From Chryseobacterium paridis (GTDB taxonomy: Bacteria; Bacteroidota; Bacteroidia; Flavobacteriales; Weeksellaceae): a DNA stretch of 64,000 bases. How positions within the stretch are numbered: the first letter of the stretch is position 1; each line of letters begins with the position of its first letter. The stretch is from the NCBI RefSeq assembly GCF_016595215.1, contig NZ_JAENHK010000010.1, positions 682,001-746,000 of the forward strand, written 5' to 3'. Below are positions 44,963 through 53,426 of the stretch, piece after piece. The position numbers were made by a program, and so were the translations under genes. A model generated the notes under the pieces. The model made no database searches, was not told where the DNA came from, and saw nothing but the letters and a program-made list of their open reading frames with translations.

Positions 44963-46141
44963 ATGAAAGAAGTATTCATCGTATCAGCAAAACGAACTCC
45001 CGTCGGAGGGTTACTTGGGAACTTATCCACTTTTACAGCAACCCAACTGGGAGCTTTGGCTATTCGTGAAGCTTATAAAAGCATTTCGTTAGAGCCTGAA
45101 TTATTGGACAGTGTTTATATGGGAAATGTATTAAGTGCAGGTGTAGGACAGGCTCCGGCAAGACAATCAGCTATTTTTGCTGATATTCCGTATGATAAAG
45201 ATGCTACTACCATCAATAAAGTATGTGCTTCGGGAATGAAGGCAACATCATTAGGCGCACAACAGATCCAGCTGGGTCTCGAACACCTTATTGTAACAGG
45301 AGGGATGGAAAGCATGAGCAATACCCCTCATTATGCTTTTATACGAAATGGAAAAAAACTGGGAGACCTTACTCTTACCGATGGAATGACCAAAGACGGA
45401 TTATGGGATGTTTATCATAATTTTCATATGGGAAGCGCTGCAGAGTTGGGTATAAAAAAGTATGGACATACAAGACAAGAATTGGACGATTATGCATTGT
45501 CTTCTTATCAAAAATCACAAAATGCAACAGCTCAGGGAAAATTTAAAAATGAAATTGTACCTGTTGAAGTAACCAAAGGGAAAGAAACCATTACGATTGA
45601 TAAAGATGAAGACATTTATAAACTTATCCCTGAAAAAATGGCCCAGCTGAAACCTGTTTTTGAAACAGATGGACTACTCACTGCTGCCAACTCCAGTAAT
45701 TTGAATGATGGAGCTGCTGCTTTGATCCTGGCTTCGGCAGAAGCTGTAGAAAAGTACCAATTAAAACCAATGGCCAAAATTATCGGCTATGCAGATGCTG
45801 CACAAGCACCTGAATGGTTCACAACATCACCGGCATTAGCTATTCCAAAAGCTCTTATGCATGCTAATCTCGACCTTTCAGCAATAGATTATTTTGAAAT
45901 TAATGAAGCGTATGCTTCTGTTGTACTTTCCAATCAGAAAATCTTAGGCTTTGATCCTGAAAAAGTGAATGTATACGGTGGAGCAGTAGCGATTGGCCAT
46001 CCGATAGGAGCTTCAGGAGCCCGAATTCTGGTGACCTTGCTTAATGTACTGCAACAGGAAAAAGGGAAATATGGAGTAGCTGCTATTTGTAATGGTGGTG
46101 GTGGAGCTTCTGCTATGGTTATTGAAAACCTGAATCTATAA
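44963..46141 (+). CDS. Acetyl-CoA acetyltransferase (thiolase)
   Basis: 392-residue thiolase. Catalytic residues: acyl-accepting C88 in INKVCASGMKA, H346 in GHPIGASGA, C376 in ICNGGGGASAM; NEAYASVV present. Condenses two acetyl-CoA or cleaves acetoacetyl-CoA. Directly behind the exporter gene, an unusual pairing for a biosynthetic or degradative thiolase. Confidence 0.95.
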   Translation: MKEVFIVSAKRTPVGGLLGNLSTFTATQLGALAIREAYKSISLEPELLDSVYMGNVLSAGVGQAPARQSAIFADIPYDKDATTINKVCASGMKATSLGAQQIQLGLEHLIVTGGMESMSNTPHYAFIRNGKKLGDLTLTDGMTKDGLWDVYHNFHMGSAAELGIKKYGHTRQELDDYALSSYQKSQNATAQGKFKNEIVPVEVTKGKETITIDKDEDIYKLIPEKMAQLKPVFETDGLLTAANSSNLNDGAAALILASAEAVEKYQLKPMAKIIGYADAAQAPEWFTTSPALAIPKALMHANLDLSAIDYFEINEAYASVVLSNQKILGFDPEKVNVYGGAVAIGHPIGASGARILVTLLNVLQQEKGKYGVAAICNGGGGASAMVIENLNL

Positions 46142-46169
46142 TTTAAGTATTCTCTTGAGTTTCAAATTA

Positions 46170-46208
46170 AAAAAATGTCTGACCAGATCAAATGGTCAGA
46201 CATTTTTT
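46170..46208. terminator. Bidirectional hairpin terminator
   Basis: Perfect 16-bp stem AAAAAATGTCTGACCA / TGGTCAGACATTTTTT with a 7-nt loop, between convergent thiolase and hydrolase genes. Confidence 0.93.
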
Positions 46209-46229
46209 ATGAAATACAAACACCAGAGA

Positions 46230-47096
46230 CTATAAAGGAAGGTCTTTTAAAAACGCTTTGATATCATTACTTATTTCTTCTGCGTGAGTTTCCAGTGCGA
46301 AATGTCCGGTTTCATAGAATTTTACGGTAGCATTAGGTATATCTTTTTTGTAAGCTTCCGCTCCAGGAGGTAAAAAGAAAGGGTCATATTTTCCCCATGC
46401 TGCCAGAAACTGAGGCTGATATTTTCTAAAATACTCCTGAAATTTAGGGTATAATGCTACGTTGGTACGATAATCCAGCATCAGATCAATCTGAATATCA
46501 TTCATTCCCGGACGATCCAGAAAATACTGATCCAATGCATAAGATTCCGGGGCGATAAGCGAACGATCTTTAACTCCTTCCAGATATTGGAATTGGGTCA
46601 TCTTTTCAGAAGTAAAATCACTTAGAAGTCTACGGTTTTCAGGAGTAGGATCTTCCCAGTATTTTCTTATTGGATTCCAGTTGTCACTAAGCCCCTCTTC
46701 ATATGCATTTCCATTTTGAGAAATAATTCCTGTAATTTTTTCCGGGTTAGCCAAAGCCAGCCTAAGACCTGTTGGAGCACCATAATCAAATATATACAAA
46801 GCAAATCTTTTAAGTTCAAGCGCGTCTATAAAGCCTTGCATTGTTTTAGCAAGATTATCAAATGTATAGCTAAACTGAGAAGAGTCCGGGGCATCACTAA
46901 ATCCGAAACCAGGCAGATCAGGTGCAATGATGTGGTATTGATCATTCAGCTTAGGGATCAGGTTACGAAACATATGTGAAGAAGTAGGAAATCCGTGAAG
47001 AAGCAATAGGATAGGAGCATCTTTTGGTCCCGACTCGCGATAGAAAATATTCAGGCCATTAACATCTGCATTTTTGTAATAAATGGTTGGATTCAT
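46230..47096 (-). CDS. Alpha/beta hydrolase (haloalkane dehalogenase/epoxide hydrolase type)
   Basis: 288 residues. Oxyanion loop LLLLHGFPTSSHMF, nucleophile elbow IFDYGAP with Asp D104 instead of Ser, lid region, and catalytic His in ETGHFALETHAEEI. Asp as nucleophile indicates the epoxide hydrolase/dehalogenase/fluoroacetate dehalogenase group. Divergent from a LysR regulator, which likely controls it. Confidence 0.88.
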   Translation of the reverse strand: MNPTIYYKNADVNGLNIFYRESGPKDAPILLLLHGFPTSSHMFRNLIPKLNDQYHIIAPDLPGFGFSDAPDSSQFSYTFDNLAKTMQGFIDALELKRFALYIFDYGAPTGLRLALANPEKITGIISQNGNAYEEGLSDNWNPIRKYWEDPTPENRRLLSDFTSEKMTQFQYLEGVKDRSLIAPESYALDQYFLDRPGMNDIQIDLMLDYRTNVALYPKFQEYFRKYQPQFLAAWGKYDPFFLPPGAEAYKKDIPNATVKFYETGHFALETHAEEISNDIKAFLKDLPL

Positions 47097-47159
47097 AATT
47101 GTTTTTATTTTTTGTTATTTCAAAATTACGTCATATATTTGATTACATAAAACGATTAA

Positions 47160-47180
47160 TTATGATTAGTACCATCATAA
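47160..47180. promoter_or_regulatory. LysR-type operator
   Basis: TTATGAT-TAGTACC-ATCATAA: perfect 7-bp arms, 7-nt spacer, satisfying the T-N11-A rule of LysR boxes, in the 94-nt divergent gap between the hydrolase and LysR genes. Confidence 0.75.
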
Positions 47181-47190
47181 AAAATGATAT

Positions 47191-48057
47191 ATGAATTTAA
47201 ATGATTTAAAAATATTTGAGGCAGTTGCGGTTCACGGAAGTTTTACAAAAGCTGCCGAAGTCATGTTTACTGTACAATCTAACGTTACTGCAAGAATAAA
47301 GACCTTGGAAGAAGAATTAGAAGCTCAGCTTTTCACACGTACTTCCAGGAAAGTTTCTTTAACGACATCTGGACATGCTTTTATTCAATATGCCCGAAAG
47401 ATCACGCATATTATAGATGAAGCGAAAAAAGAGATCAAAAAATCGGATCAGATCGGAGGGAACTTATGCATAGGATGTATAGAAACTACTTTAGTGTTTA
47501 AAGCTCCCGGAATCCTCTCTGATTTTATGAAAGTATATCCTCATGTAGCATTGGAATTTAAATCTGATACCCGCGACAAGCTGATTGATGATGTATTAAA
47601 TTATAAGCTGGATGCCGCATTTGTTTCTTCTCCTATTCATTCATCCCAACTGGAGCAGATCCATATTAAACAGGATGAATTGGTGATTGTGACTTCGCTT
47701 GAAGAAAAATCGATTAATCATCTTCTAAAAAAAGATAATCTCAGTATTGTAGTTTTTGAACAGGGATGTGTTTACAGATCCAGACTGGAAACCATGTTGA
47801 ATTCCAGAGGGGTTATTCAATATAAAAGTATGGTATTGAATTCTATAGAAGGTATTATCAATTTTGTAGAAGCTGGACTTGGGGTTACCATCCTTCCTTT
47901 GGAACTTGTTGAACAATATTATGGAGGCCGAAAACTGAAGACTTTTAAACTCAGCAAGGAAATCAGTATGATATCTACCTCATTGATCTATCTGAAGAAC
48001 ATTCCAAAATCTCAGGCTCTGGAATCTTTTATACATATGTATGCAACTGAAAATTAA
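47191..48057 (+). CDS. LysR-family transcriptional regulator
   Basis: 288 residues: N-terminal winged HTH (LKIFEAVAVHGSFTKAAEVMFTVQSNVTARIKTLEEELEAQLFTRTSRKVSLT) and substrate-binding domain (about 90-288). Divergent from the alpha/beta hydrolase gene and most likely its activator; the inducer is unknown. Confidence 0.93.
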   Translation: MNLNDLKIFEAVAVHGSFTKAAEVMFTVQSNVTARIKTLEEELEAQLFTRTSRKVSLTTSGHAFIQYARKITHIIDEAKKEIKKSDQIGGNLCIGCIETTLVFKAPGILSDFMKVYPHVALEFKSDTRDKLIDDVLNYKLDAAFVSSPIHSSQLEQIHIKQDELVIVTSLEEKSINHLLKKDNLSIVVFEQGCVYRSRLETMLNSRGVIQYKSMVLNSIEGIINFVEAGLGVTILPLELVEQYYGGRKLKTFKLSKEISMISTSLIYLKNIPKSQALESFIHMYATEN

Positions 48058-48063
48058 GTATAA

Positions 48064-48094
48064 AAAAGGCTGTATCATACCTGAACAGCCTTTT
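48064..48094. terminator. Hairpin terminator
   Basis: AAAAGGCTGT (48064-48073) and ACAGCCTTTT (48085-48094), 11-nt loop, between the convergent LysR and AhpD-like genes. Confidence 0.8.
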
Positions 48095-48111
48095 CTACTG
48101 GTTTCAAATGA

Positions 48112-48645
48112 TTATAAATCCGCAGCTACAGGCCAGTCTACCGGAATTTTAGTAGCCGCATATAGATAATTGGTTATTACTTTATCACCAATAGCAATAA
48201 TCACATCCACCAGATTTCCCTCTGTATATCCATTATTAAAAAAACGTTCCTTTGTTTCATCAGAAATTTCTCCTTTTTTACTTACAGCCTCCTGAACAAG
48301 ATTGGCTAGAGAATCTAATTTGGAATCAAAAGAAATTTTTGCTTTTCTGATTTCCAAGATTTGTTCATCATTGAATCCATTAAGTTTCGCAATGGCAGTA
48401 TGAGCACTTAAACAGTAAAGACAATTATTATACTGACTTACCACAAGATTTACTACCTCTTTTTCTTTTGCTTTCAGGGAAGACTTCGCATTTTGCAACC
48501 CTAAATAAGTACTAAGACCATTCTCGGAATGCGCGAAAGTAGCATAAAGATTTGGGACAAATCCAACTCCTTTTTCCAGTTGATTAAAAATATTTTGATT
48601 GGCTTCTGAAAGTTGTTCTTTTTGAGGAATCTGAAAATTTTTCAT
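48112..48645 (-). CDS. Carboxymuconolactone decarboxylase-family protein (AhpD-like)
   Basis: 177 residues of the CMD/AhpD fold. The redox motif is C75LYC78LSAH82 (CxxC followed by His), as in AhpD-type peroxidase-related enzymes. A cytoplasmic antioxidant role is probable. An AraC regulator gene starts 154 nt away in divergent orientation and probably controls it. Confidence 0.9.
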   Translation of the reverse strand: MKNFQIPQKEQLSEANQNIFNQLEKGVGFVPNLYATFAHSENGLSTYLGLQNAKSSLKAKEKEVVNLVVSQYNNCLYCLSAHTAIAKLNGFNDEQILEIRKAKISFDSKLDSLANLVQEAVSKKGEISDETKERFFNNGYTEGNLVDVIIAIGDKVITNYLYAATKIPVDWPVAADL

Positions 48646-48750
48646 TTTTAATTATTGTTTAAAATTAATAGTACAAAGTTGCACCATCCCGGATTTCAAA
48701 AAAATAGAACAATTTCCCGAAGGTTTATGCTTTTTTCCCTTTGCATATTA

Positions 48751-48758
48751 TACATTTG
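48751..48758 (+). promoter_or_regulatory. -7 element of the AraC gene
   Basis: TACATTTG fits TAnnTTTG, 41 nt before the AraC ATG at 48800. No clear -33 element at optimal spacing. Confidence 0.45.
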
Positions 48759-48799
48759 TTTTTATAAGATTTTTATTAAAAAATTAAGTGAGATAGAAG

Positions 48800-49657
48800 A
48801 TGATCTATAATTTCTATAATAAGCAGACAGAAGCAGCCTGCAGACTCCTCGTCAATGAAGAAAAATTTGACAGAGTATTTTACGGAAAAGACCGTAAAGA
48901 TAAATTTCTCACACTGGCATGGAATCAGGGTTCAGATATCCTGATTACGATAGACAAAATTTCTTACGTCTTTAAATCTGGCACTATACTTTGTTTGATG
49001 GTTAACCAGTCTTTCGAGTTTCCTGAGAATTCGGACATTATTGTATGGCAGTTTAATAAAGATTTTTATTGTATTGAAAGCCATGATTCAGAAGTAGGGT
49101 GTGTAGGATTTCTTTTTTATGGTTTATCCCAGAGTATGTTTGTGTCTGTGGAAGATAAAGTTCGTGACAAGCTGACTTTACTTCTTCGCATCTTTATTGA
49201 AGAATTCCAGGATATAGATGATATACAAGAAGATATGCTTCGAATGCTTTTAAAACGATTGATTATTCTGATCACCAGATCAGCAAAAAAGCAATTTGTT
49301 GCAGATCAGTTGCCTGAACAAAAACTGAATATCATCCGACAATTCAATCTTCTCGTTGAAAAAAACTATAAATCTGAGCATTCTGTAAAGTTTTACGCTG
49401 ACCAGCTTAACAAATCTCCTAAAACACTTTCTAATTTTTTTAACCTGTACAACAATGGAACGCCTTCTGAAATCATCCAGCAGCGAATTATACTTGAAGC
49501 CAAAAGACTATTGTTGTATACCAATAAGTCAGCAAAAGAAATTGCCTATGAATTAGGATTTGAAGAGGTGGCTTATTTTAGCAGCTTTTTCAAAAGATCC
49601 ACCGGTGCTTCTCCTGTCTTGTTTAAAAAGCAATCATCTGACATTTCTACCTTATAA
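48800..49657 (+). CDS. AraC-family transcriptional regulator
   Basis: 285 residues. C-terminal double HTH: VKFYADQLNKSPKTLSNFFNLYNNGTPSEIIQQRIILEAKRLL, then SAKEIAYELGFEEVAYFSSFFKRSTGASPVLF. The N-terminal half is a cupin-like sensor. Divergent from the AhpD-like gene. Confidence 0.9.
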   Translation: MIYNFYNKQTEAACRLLVNEEKFDRVFYGKDRKDKFLTLAWNQGSDILITIDKISYVFKSGTILCLMVNQSFEFPENSDIIVWQFNKDFYCIESHDSEVGCVGFLFYGLSQSMFVSVEDKVRDKLTLLLRIFIEEFQDIDDIQEDMLRMLLKRLIILITRSAKKQFVADQLPEQKLNIIRQFNLLVEKNYKSEHSVKFYADQLNKSPKTLSNFFNLYNNGTPSEIIQQRIILEAKRLLLYTNKSAKEIAYELGFEEVAYFSSFFKRSTGASPVLFKKQSSDISTL

Positions 49658-49662
49658 AAAAA

Positions 49663-49678
49663 GCCTCCCGAGGGAGGC
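49663..49678 (-). terminator. Compact hairpin, T-tract on the minus strand
   Basis: GCCTCCC-GA-GGGAGGC, preceded on the plus strand by a run of A, so its T-tract serves minus-strand transcripts coming from the lectin gene. Confidence 0.65.
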
Positions 49679-49940
49679 CTTAAAAAACACAAATGATGAA
49701 AAAAAATTATTTCGAAGTGCAAATATAATAAATATATTATGTAACACATTGCAATTTTATTAATATTTTAATTTATTTATCAACAACATATTAATATTAT
49801 GCATGCATATAATTAAAATATTTTCAAATATACACTTTTATTCTTTAATGCAAATATTGCTGTATTACCATTAGAAATGCAAGACCAAACAATTAAAAAA
49901 CCCTCAGGAAATCCCAAGGGTTCTTTGAACTTTTTAATTT
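49679..49940. other. AT-rich gap downstream of the lectin gene
   Basis: Very A/T-rich (notably 49690-49860) with no coding potential that I can support. AACCCT (49899-49904)/AGGGTT (49917-49922) forms a small hairpin with a T-run on the minus strand, a plausible lectin terminator. Confidence 0.6.
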
Positions 49941-50285
49941 TTAGAATTTAAATACACAGCCGCAAACGCTCATTTTGCCTTCTATAACTGTGGTCCATTG
50001 CCCATTCCATGTACCTCCATAAGAAGCGCAGATGGAAGGACATATTTCTTTAGCATCATCATTGCTCCAGATAGGACCAGCAAGAACATCCATTGTATAT
50101 TCTGTACTTCCTGATGGAGCAGTATCATACTCAACTTCGATTACACTCATTTCTCCCTCAACAATGGTGCTCCATTGTCCGGTAAATTTTCCTAAATGGG
50201 CAGCAGCAATACGACCACCTATTTTTTGAGCCTGATCATTGCTCCAAAGCGGACCTGCAATGATGTTAATTTTGAATTTTGACAT
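49941..50285 (-). CDS. MVL-type mannan-binding lectin
   Basis: 114 residues made of two tandem repeats, each with GP(L/I)WSND and GQW(S/T)T(I/V)(V/I)EG(E/K)MSV. This is the signature of the Microcystis viridis lectin (MVL) family, which binds oligomannose cores; the length is that of MVL. The repeats begin near residues 11 and 70. Repeat 2 has four cysteines (C82, C86, C108, C110) that MVL itself lacks to my knowledge, perhaps two disulfides. I use the ATG at 50285 (MSKFKINIIAGP); the 38 residues upstream are not lectin-like. No signal peptide. Function in this host is unknown. Confidence 0.9.
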   Translation of the reverse strand: MSKFKINIIAGPLWSNDQAQKIGGRIAAAHLGKFTGQWSTIVEGEMSVIEVEYDTAPSGSTEYTMDVLAGPIWSNDDAKEICPSICASYGGTWNGQWTTVIEGKMSVCGCVFKF

Positions 50286-50679
50286 GGTATTTGTTTTTAT
50301 GGTTAACAAGTCAAAGTTGCGATTATAAAAAAACAAATAGTAGAGTAGAAAGCACCATTTTTTTTGCTCAGTAATTATACCTAGCTCATCCACTATCACT
50401 TTGTTTCCACGATTAATAAAGAATAAAACAAGATAAAATATTTCTCATTAAATAGATATAAGCCTGTTTATTTTCAAAAAATGAGCATCAATAAGGAATG
50501 AAAAAGCAGAGAATTTTTAATAAAGAAAATAGGATAGGATATAAAAAAAGGATGAAGCTATAAATACTATTCATAGCCTCATCAACTTTTTTTCAATCAT
50601 TTGGTTTTGTTGTTTACAAATTTAGACCAATCTGTATCACAGGTACAGATACAGTTGTTGTTTTTTATTAGGGCACAGA
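50286..50679. other. 394-nt gap upstream of the lectin gene
   Basis: A/T-rich; holds the probable lectin promoter (minus-strand CAACTTTG about 50313-50320, one mismatch to TAnnTTTG) and the MocR terminator at 50551-50583. No gene. Confidence 0.5.
50551..50583 (-). terminator. Hairpin terminator after the second MocR gene
   Basis: GATGAAGCTAT (50551-50561) with ATAGCCTCATC (50573-50583), one G-U pair, T-runs on both outer sides (T-tract on the minus strand after CATCC). Confidence 0.8.
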
Positions 50680-52092
50680 TTACCATTCTGTAATAATTTT
50701 ACCAAGCATCTTCAGATCTGAACTGATCTTCTCATTCCATTCCATAGCGAAGTTAAGCCTCATACAATTGTTGTATTGATTATATTGAGTGAACATTCTC
50801 CCGGGAGCGAAACTTATATTCTGCCTGATGGCAATGTCAAAAAGTTTAACGGTATCAATTTTTTTATCAAGTTCTACCCACAGCATAAAGCCTCCTTCAG
50901 GCTGAGAAACTTTTGTATTGTCCGGAAAATAATCTTCTATTCCCTTCAAAAGCTGTAAGCAATTGGACTGTATGGTTTTCCGGAAGGTACGCAAGTGATG
51001 ATCATATCTTCCATTCTCTAAAAAATGAGAAATGGCTTCCTGATAAATAGCAGGCGTAGAAAGTGTTTGTATTAATTTTTGTTGGATAATTTTATCTTTA
51101 TATTTTCCGGGAATAATCCAACCCACCCGATAGCCGGGCGCTAATGTTTTAGATACAGAATTAACCAACATTACAATACCAGCTTCATCAAATGCCTTAC
51201 AAGGCTTAGGTCTTTCCGCTCCATAATACACGGTTCTGAACATATCGTTTTCTACTAACGGAATATCTCGTTCTGTAAGCATTTTCACTAGTTCTCTCTT
51301 ATGATCATCCGGCATTAAAGTGCCTAATGGATTATTGAAATTTACTACAAAGCAGCAGGCACTGATCGTTGGCAGAACCTTTTTCAATGCGTCCAGGTCT
51401 AATCCTGTAGAAGGATCGGATGGAATCTCTACCGCTTCCAGCCCCATGGCATTAAGCATCTTAAGAATCCCGAAGTAAGCAGGACTTTCAATAGCGACTT
51501 TGTCTCCAGGCTTCGTAACAGCCATCAGGCAGGTAAACATTCCGTTCATTGCTCCGGATGTTGCAATCACATCGTCCTCTGTGATTTTACCTTCAAGCAT
51601 AAATGCCCACCTCGCAATTGTTCTTCTAAAATTAACATTCCCTTGAATGGACTCATAGGTGACTCCGCCATTGGCTAAACTTCTCATAACAGTAGTCACA
51701 CTCTTGTTAAGCTGAGTTATCGGTAAAAGTTTCTTTTCCGGTAAACCTAAAGAAAAATGGGTAATATTTTCATTTTCTGATGAAGCAAATGTTTTATGGA
51801 AAAGATCTTCAGGGTGTTTTTCTTTTTGTAACGAATCTAAGATAATTACAGAGGGAAGTGAAAATTTTCTTTGTGAAGCTTTACTTACATAATAGCCGGA
51901 TTTGGGAACAGGTTCTATCAGCGACTTACTTTCCAGTTCTAAGAATGCCTGTCTCACCGTATTGATGCTAACATTATAAACTTTCTGTACTGTTCGTATT
52001 GAAGGTATTTTATCACCAAGCCGTAGGGTACCATTGAGAATTTGTTTCTCGATAATCCCTGCAATTTTTAGATACAGGATCTCTTTTTTCAT
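50680..52092 (-). CDS. MocR-type GntR/aminotransferase regulator
   Basis: 470 residues: N-terminal GntR HTH (LGDKIPSIRTVQKVYNVSINTVRQAFLELESKSLIEPVPKSGYYV) and a class I aminotransferase domain with the PLP-lysine motif NSVSKTLAPGYRVGWI. Divergent from the DUF3078 gene, 307 nt away. Target and effector unknown. Distinct in sequence from the MocR at 3505. Confidence 0.92.
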   Translation of the reverse strand: MKKEILYLKIAGIIEKQILNGTLRLGDKIPSIRTVQKVYNVSINTVRQAFLELESKSLIEPVPKSGYYVSKASQRKFSLPSVIILDSLQKEKHPEDLFHKTFASSENENITHFSLGLPEKKLLPITQLNKSVTTVMRSLANGGVTYESIQGNVNFRRTIARWAFMLEGKITEDDVIATSGAMNGMFTCLMAVTKPGDKVAIESPAYFGILKMLNAMGLEAVEIPSDPSTGLDLDALKKVLPTISACCFVVNFNNPLGTLMPDDHKRELVKMLTERDIPLVENDMFRTVYYGAERPKPCKAFDEAGIVMLVNSVSKTLAPGYRVGWIIPGKYKDKIIQQKLIQTLSTPAIYQEAISHFLENGRYDHHLRTFRKTIQSNCLQLLKGIEDYFPDNTKVSQPEGGFMLWVELDKKIDTVKLFDIAIRQNISFAPGRMFTQYNQYNNCMRLNFAMEWNEKISSDLKMLGKIITEW

Positions 52093-52399
52093 TCAATCAG
52101 TCATTTTTTGTGTCTTTCAAAAGTAAGAATTTTTAGCGCTATGACCGTATGATATTATCGTAGAATTAAATGTAGAAACCTATTCACCATAATGTATTCA
52201 TGCATCCAACAAAATGATTTCTATCACAAATCCTGATCAATACGATATATTTCATACAAAAGTGAATGATTTATGAAATATTGTTCTACAACTTTATCAA
52301 ATTATAAAATAAAAAATCTTAATTTTAAGTAAACTTAGGCTTTTTTAATAATTTTTAACAAAATTTATATTTCTATTTTTGCAACCAAATCTTTAAATT
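52093..52399. other. 307-nt divergent gap
   Basis: TACTTTTG on the minus strand (52118-52125) fits a -7 element for the MocR gene; TATTTTTG at 52374-52381 fits one for the DUF3078 gene. Otherwise AT-rich, no repeat family members seen. Confidence 0.45.
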
Positions 52400-53323
52400 A
52401 TGAGAAAAATTTTATTAACCCTCACCCTTTCTTTGGGGATTTTTGCCACTGCACAAGAAGCAAAAACTGAGGCTCCAGCTGTAGATACCACAAAAGCATG
52501 GAGTATCCAAGGTCAAAACACTTTAATGCTGAACCAGGCTGCATTTTCCAACTGGGTAGGTGGTGGAGCTAACAACGTCGGTTGGCTTGCCGGAGTGAAT
52601 TACAACCTTACTTATGAAAAAGGAAAAGACCTTTGGGAAAACATTATTATCCTTGGATATGGACAAAATAACACACAGGGTGTTGGAACCAGAAAAACGC
52701 AGGATGTGATCAATCTTTCAAGTAATTATGGTAGAGAGATTGCAAAAAGCTGGTACGTATCTGGAGGAGTAAGTTTACAAACTCAGTTTGCACCAGGATA
52801 TGAAGATGGAAATAATCCTGATGCTAAAAAAATATCTAACTTTATGGCTCCGGGCTATTTAAATGTAGGTGCTGGTTTTACGTACAGACCTAATGATAAT
52901 TTCACCATGACTTTAAGACCTGCGAATGCAAGAGTAACATTTGTACTGGATAAAGATCTTCAATATGCCGGAACGTATGGATTAAAAAATGATGGAGACT
53001 CTTCATTATTCCAGTTTGGTTTCCTGGGAACGGCCATTTATAAAATAAAAATCATGGAAAACATCAACCTGACGAATACTGGGTCTGTGTTTTCAAACTA
53101 TCTGGATCACCCGGAAAGATTAGTTCTTTCTTATAGTGGTATTTTAAATATGAAGATCAACAAATTCATTTCTACCAACATTACTTTAGATCTTTTATAT
53201 GATCACAACCAGATCAGAAGAACACAGCTAAAACAAACCTTAGGAGTTGGTTTTGCCTATAATATCGATAACGGTAAAAAGCGTTCTGATAAAAAAGACA
53301 ATCAGTCTTGGATGAAAAAATAA
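52400..53323 (+). CDS. DUF3078 outer-membrane beta-barrel protein
   Basis: 307-residue protein with a signal peptide (KILLTLTLSLGIFATAQ) and the DUF3078 signature (KAWSIQGQNTLMLNQAAFSNWVGGGANNVGWLAGVNYNLTY). Bacteroidota-specific family of unknown function, predicted outer-membrane barrel. Closed by a strong terminator. Confidence 0.92.
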   Translation: MRKILLTLTLSLGIFATAQEAKTEAPAVDTTKAWSIQGQNTLMLNQAAFSNWVGGGANNVGWLAGVNYNLTYEKGKDLWENIIILGYGQNNTQGVGTRKTQDVINLSSNYGREIAKSWYVSGGVSLQTQFAPGYEDGNNPDAKKISNFMAPGYLNVGAGFTYRPNDNFTMTLRPANARVTFVLDKDLQYAGTYGLKNDGDSSLFQFGFLGTAIYKIKIMENINLTNTGSVFSNYLDHPERLVLSYSGILNMKINKFISTNITLDLLYDHNQIRRTQLKQTLGVGFAYNIDNGKKRSDKKDNQSWMKK

Positions 53324-53343
53324 ATTCATTCATTATACAATAT

Positions 53344-53376
53344 AAAAAAGACTAACCGGAAAGGTTAGTCTTTTTT
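53344..53376. terminator. Bidirectional hairpin terminator
   Basis: AAAAAAGACTAACC / GGTTAGTCTTTTTT, 14-bp stem, 5-nt loop, between convergent DUF3078 and MFS genes. Confidence 0.93.
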
Positions 53377-53426
53377 TTGTAAGCTACACAGCCAGTAATA
53401 ATTCATCAGAAGATATCCAACCTACT

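Noticed and set aside
50286..50399. 38-residue N-terminal extension of the lectin
   Set aside because: Not lectin-like; the internal ATG gives the exact family length.
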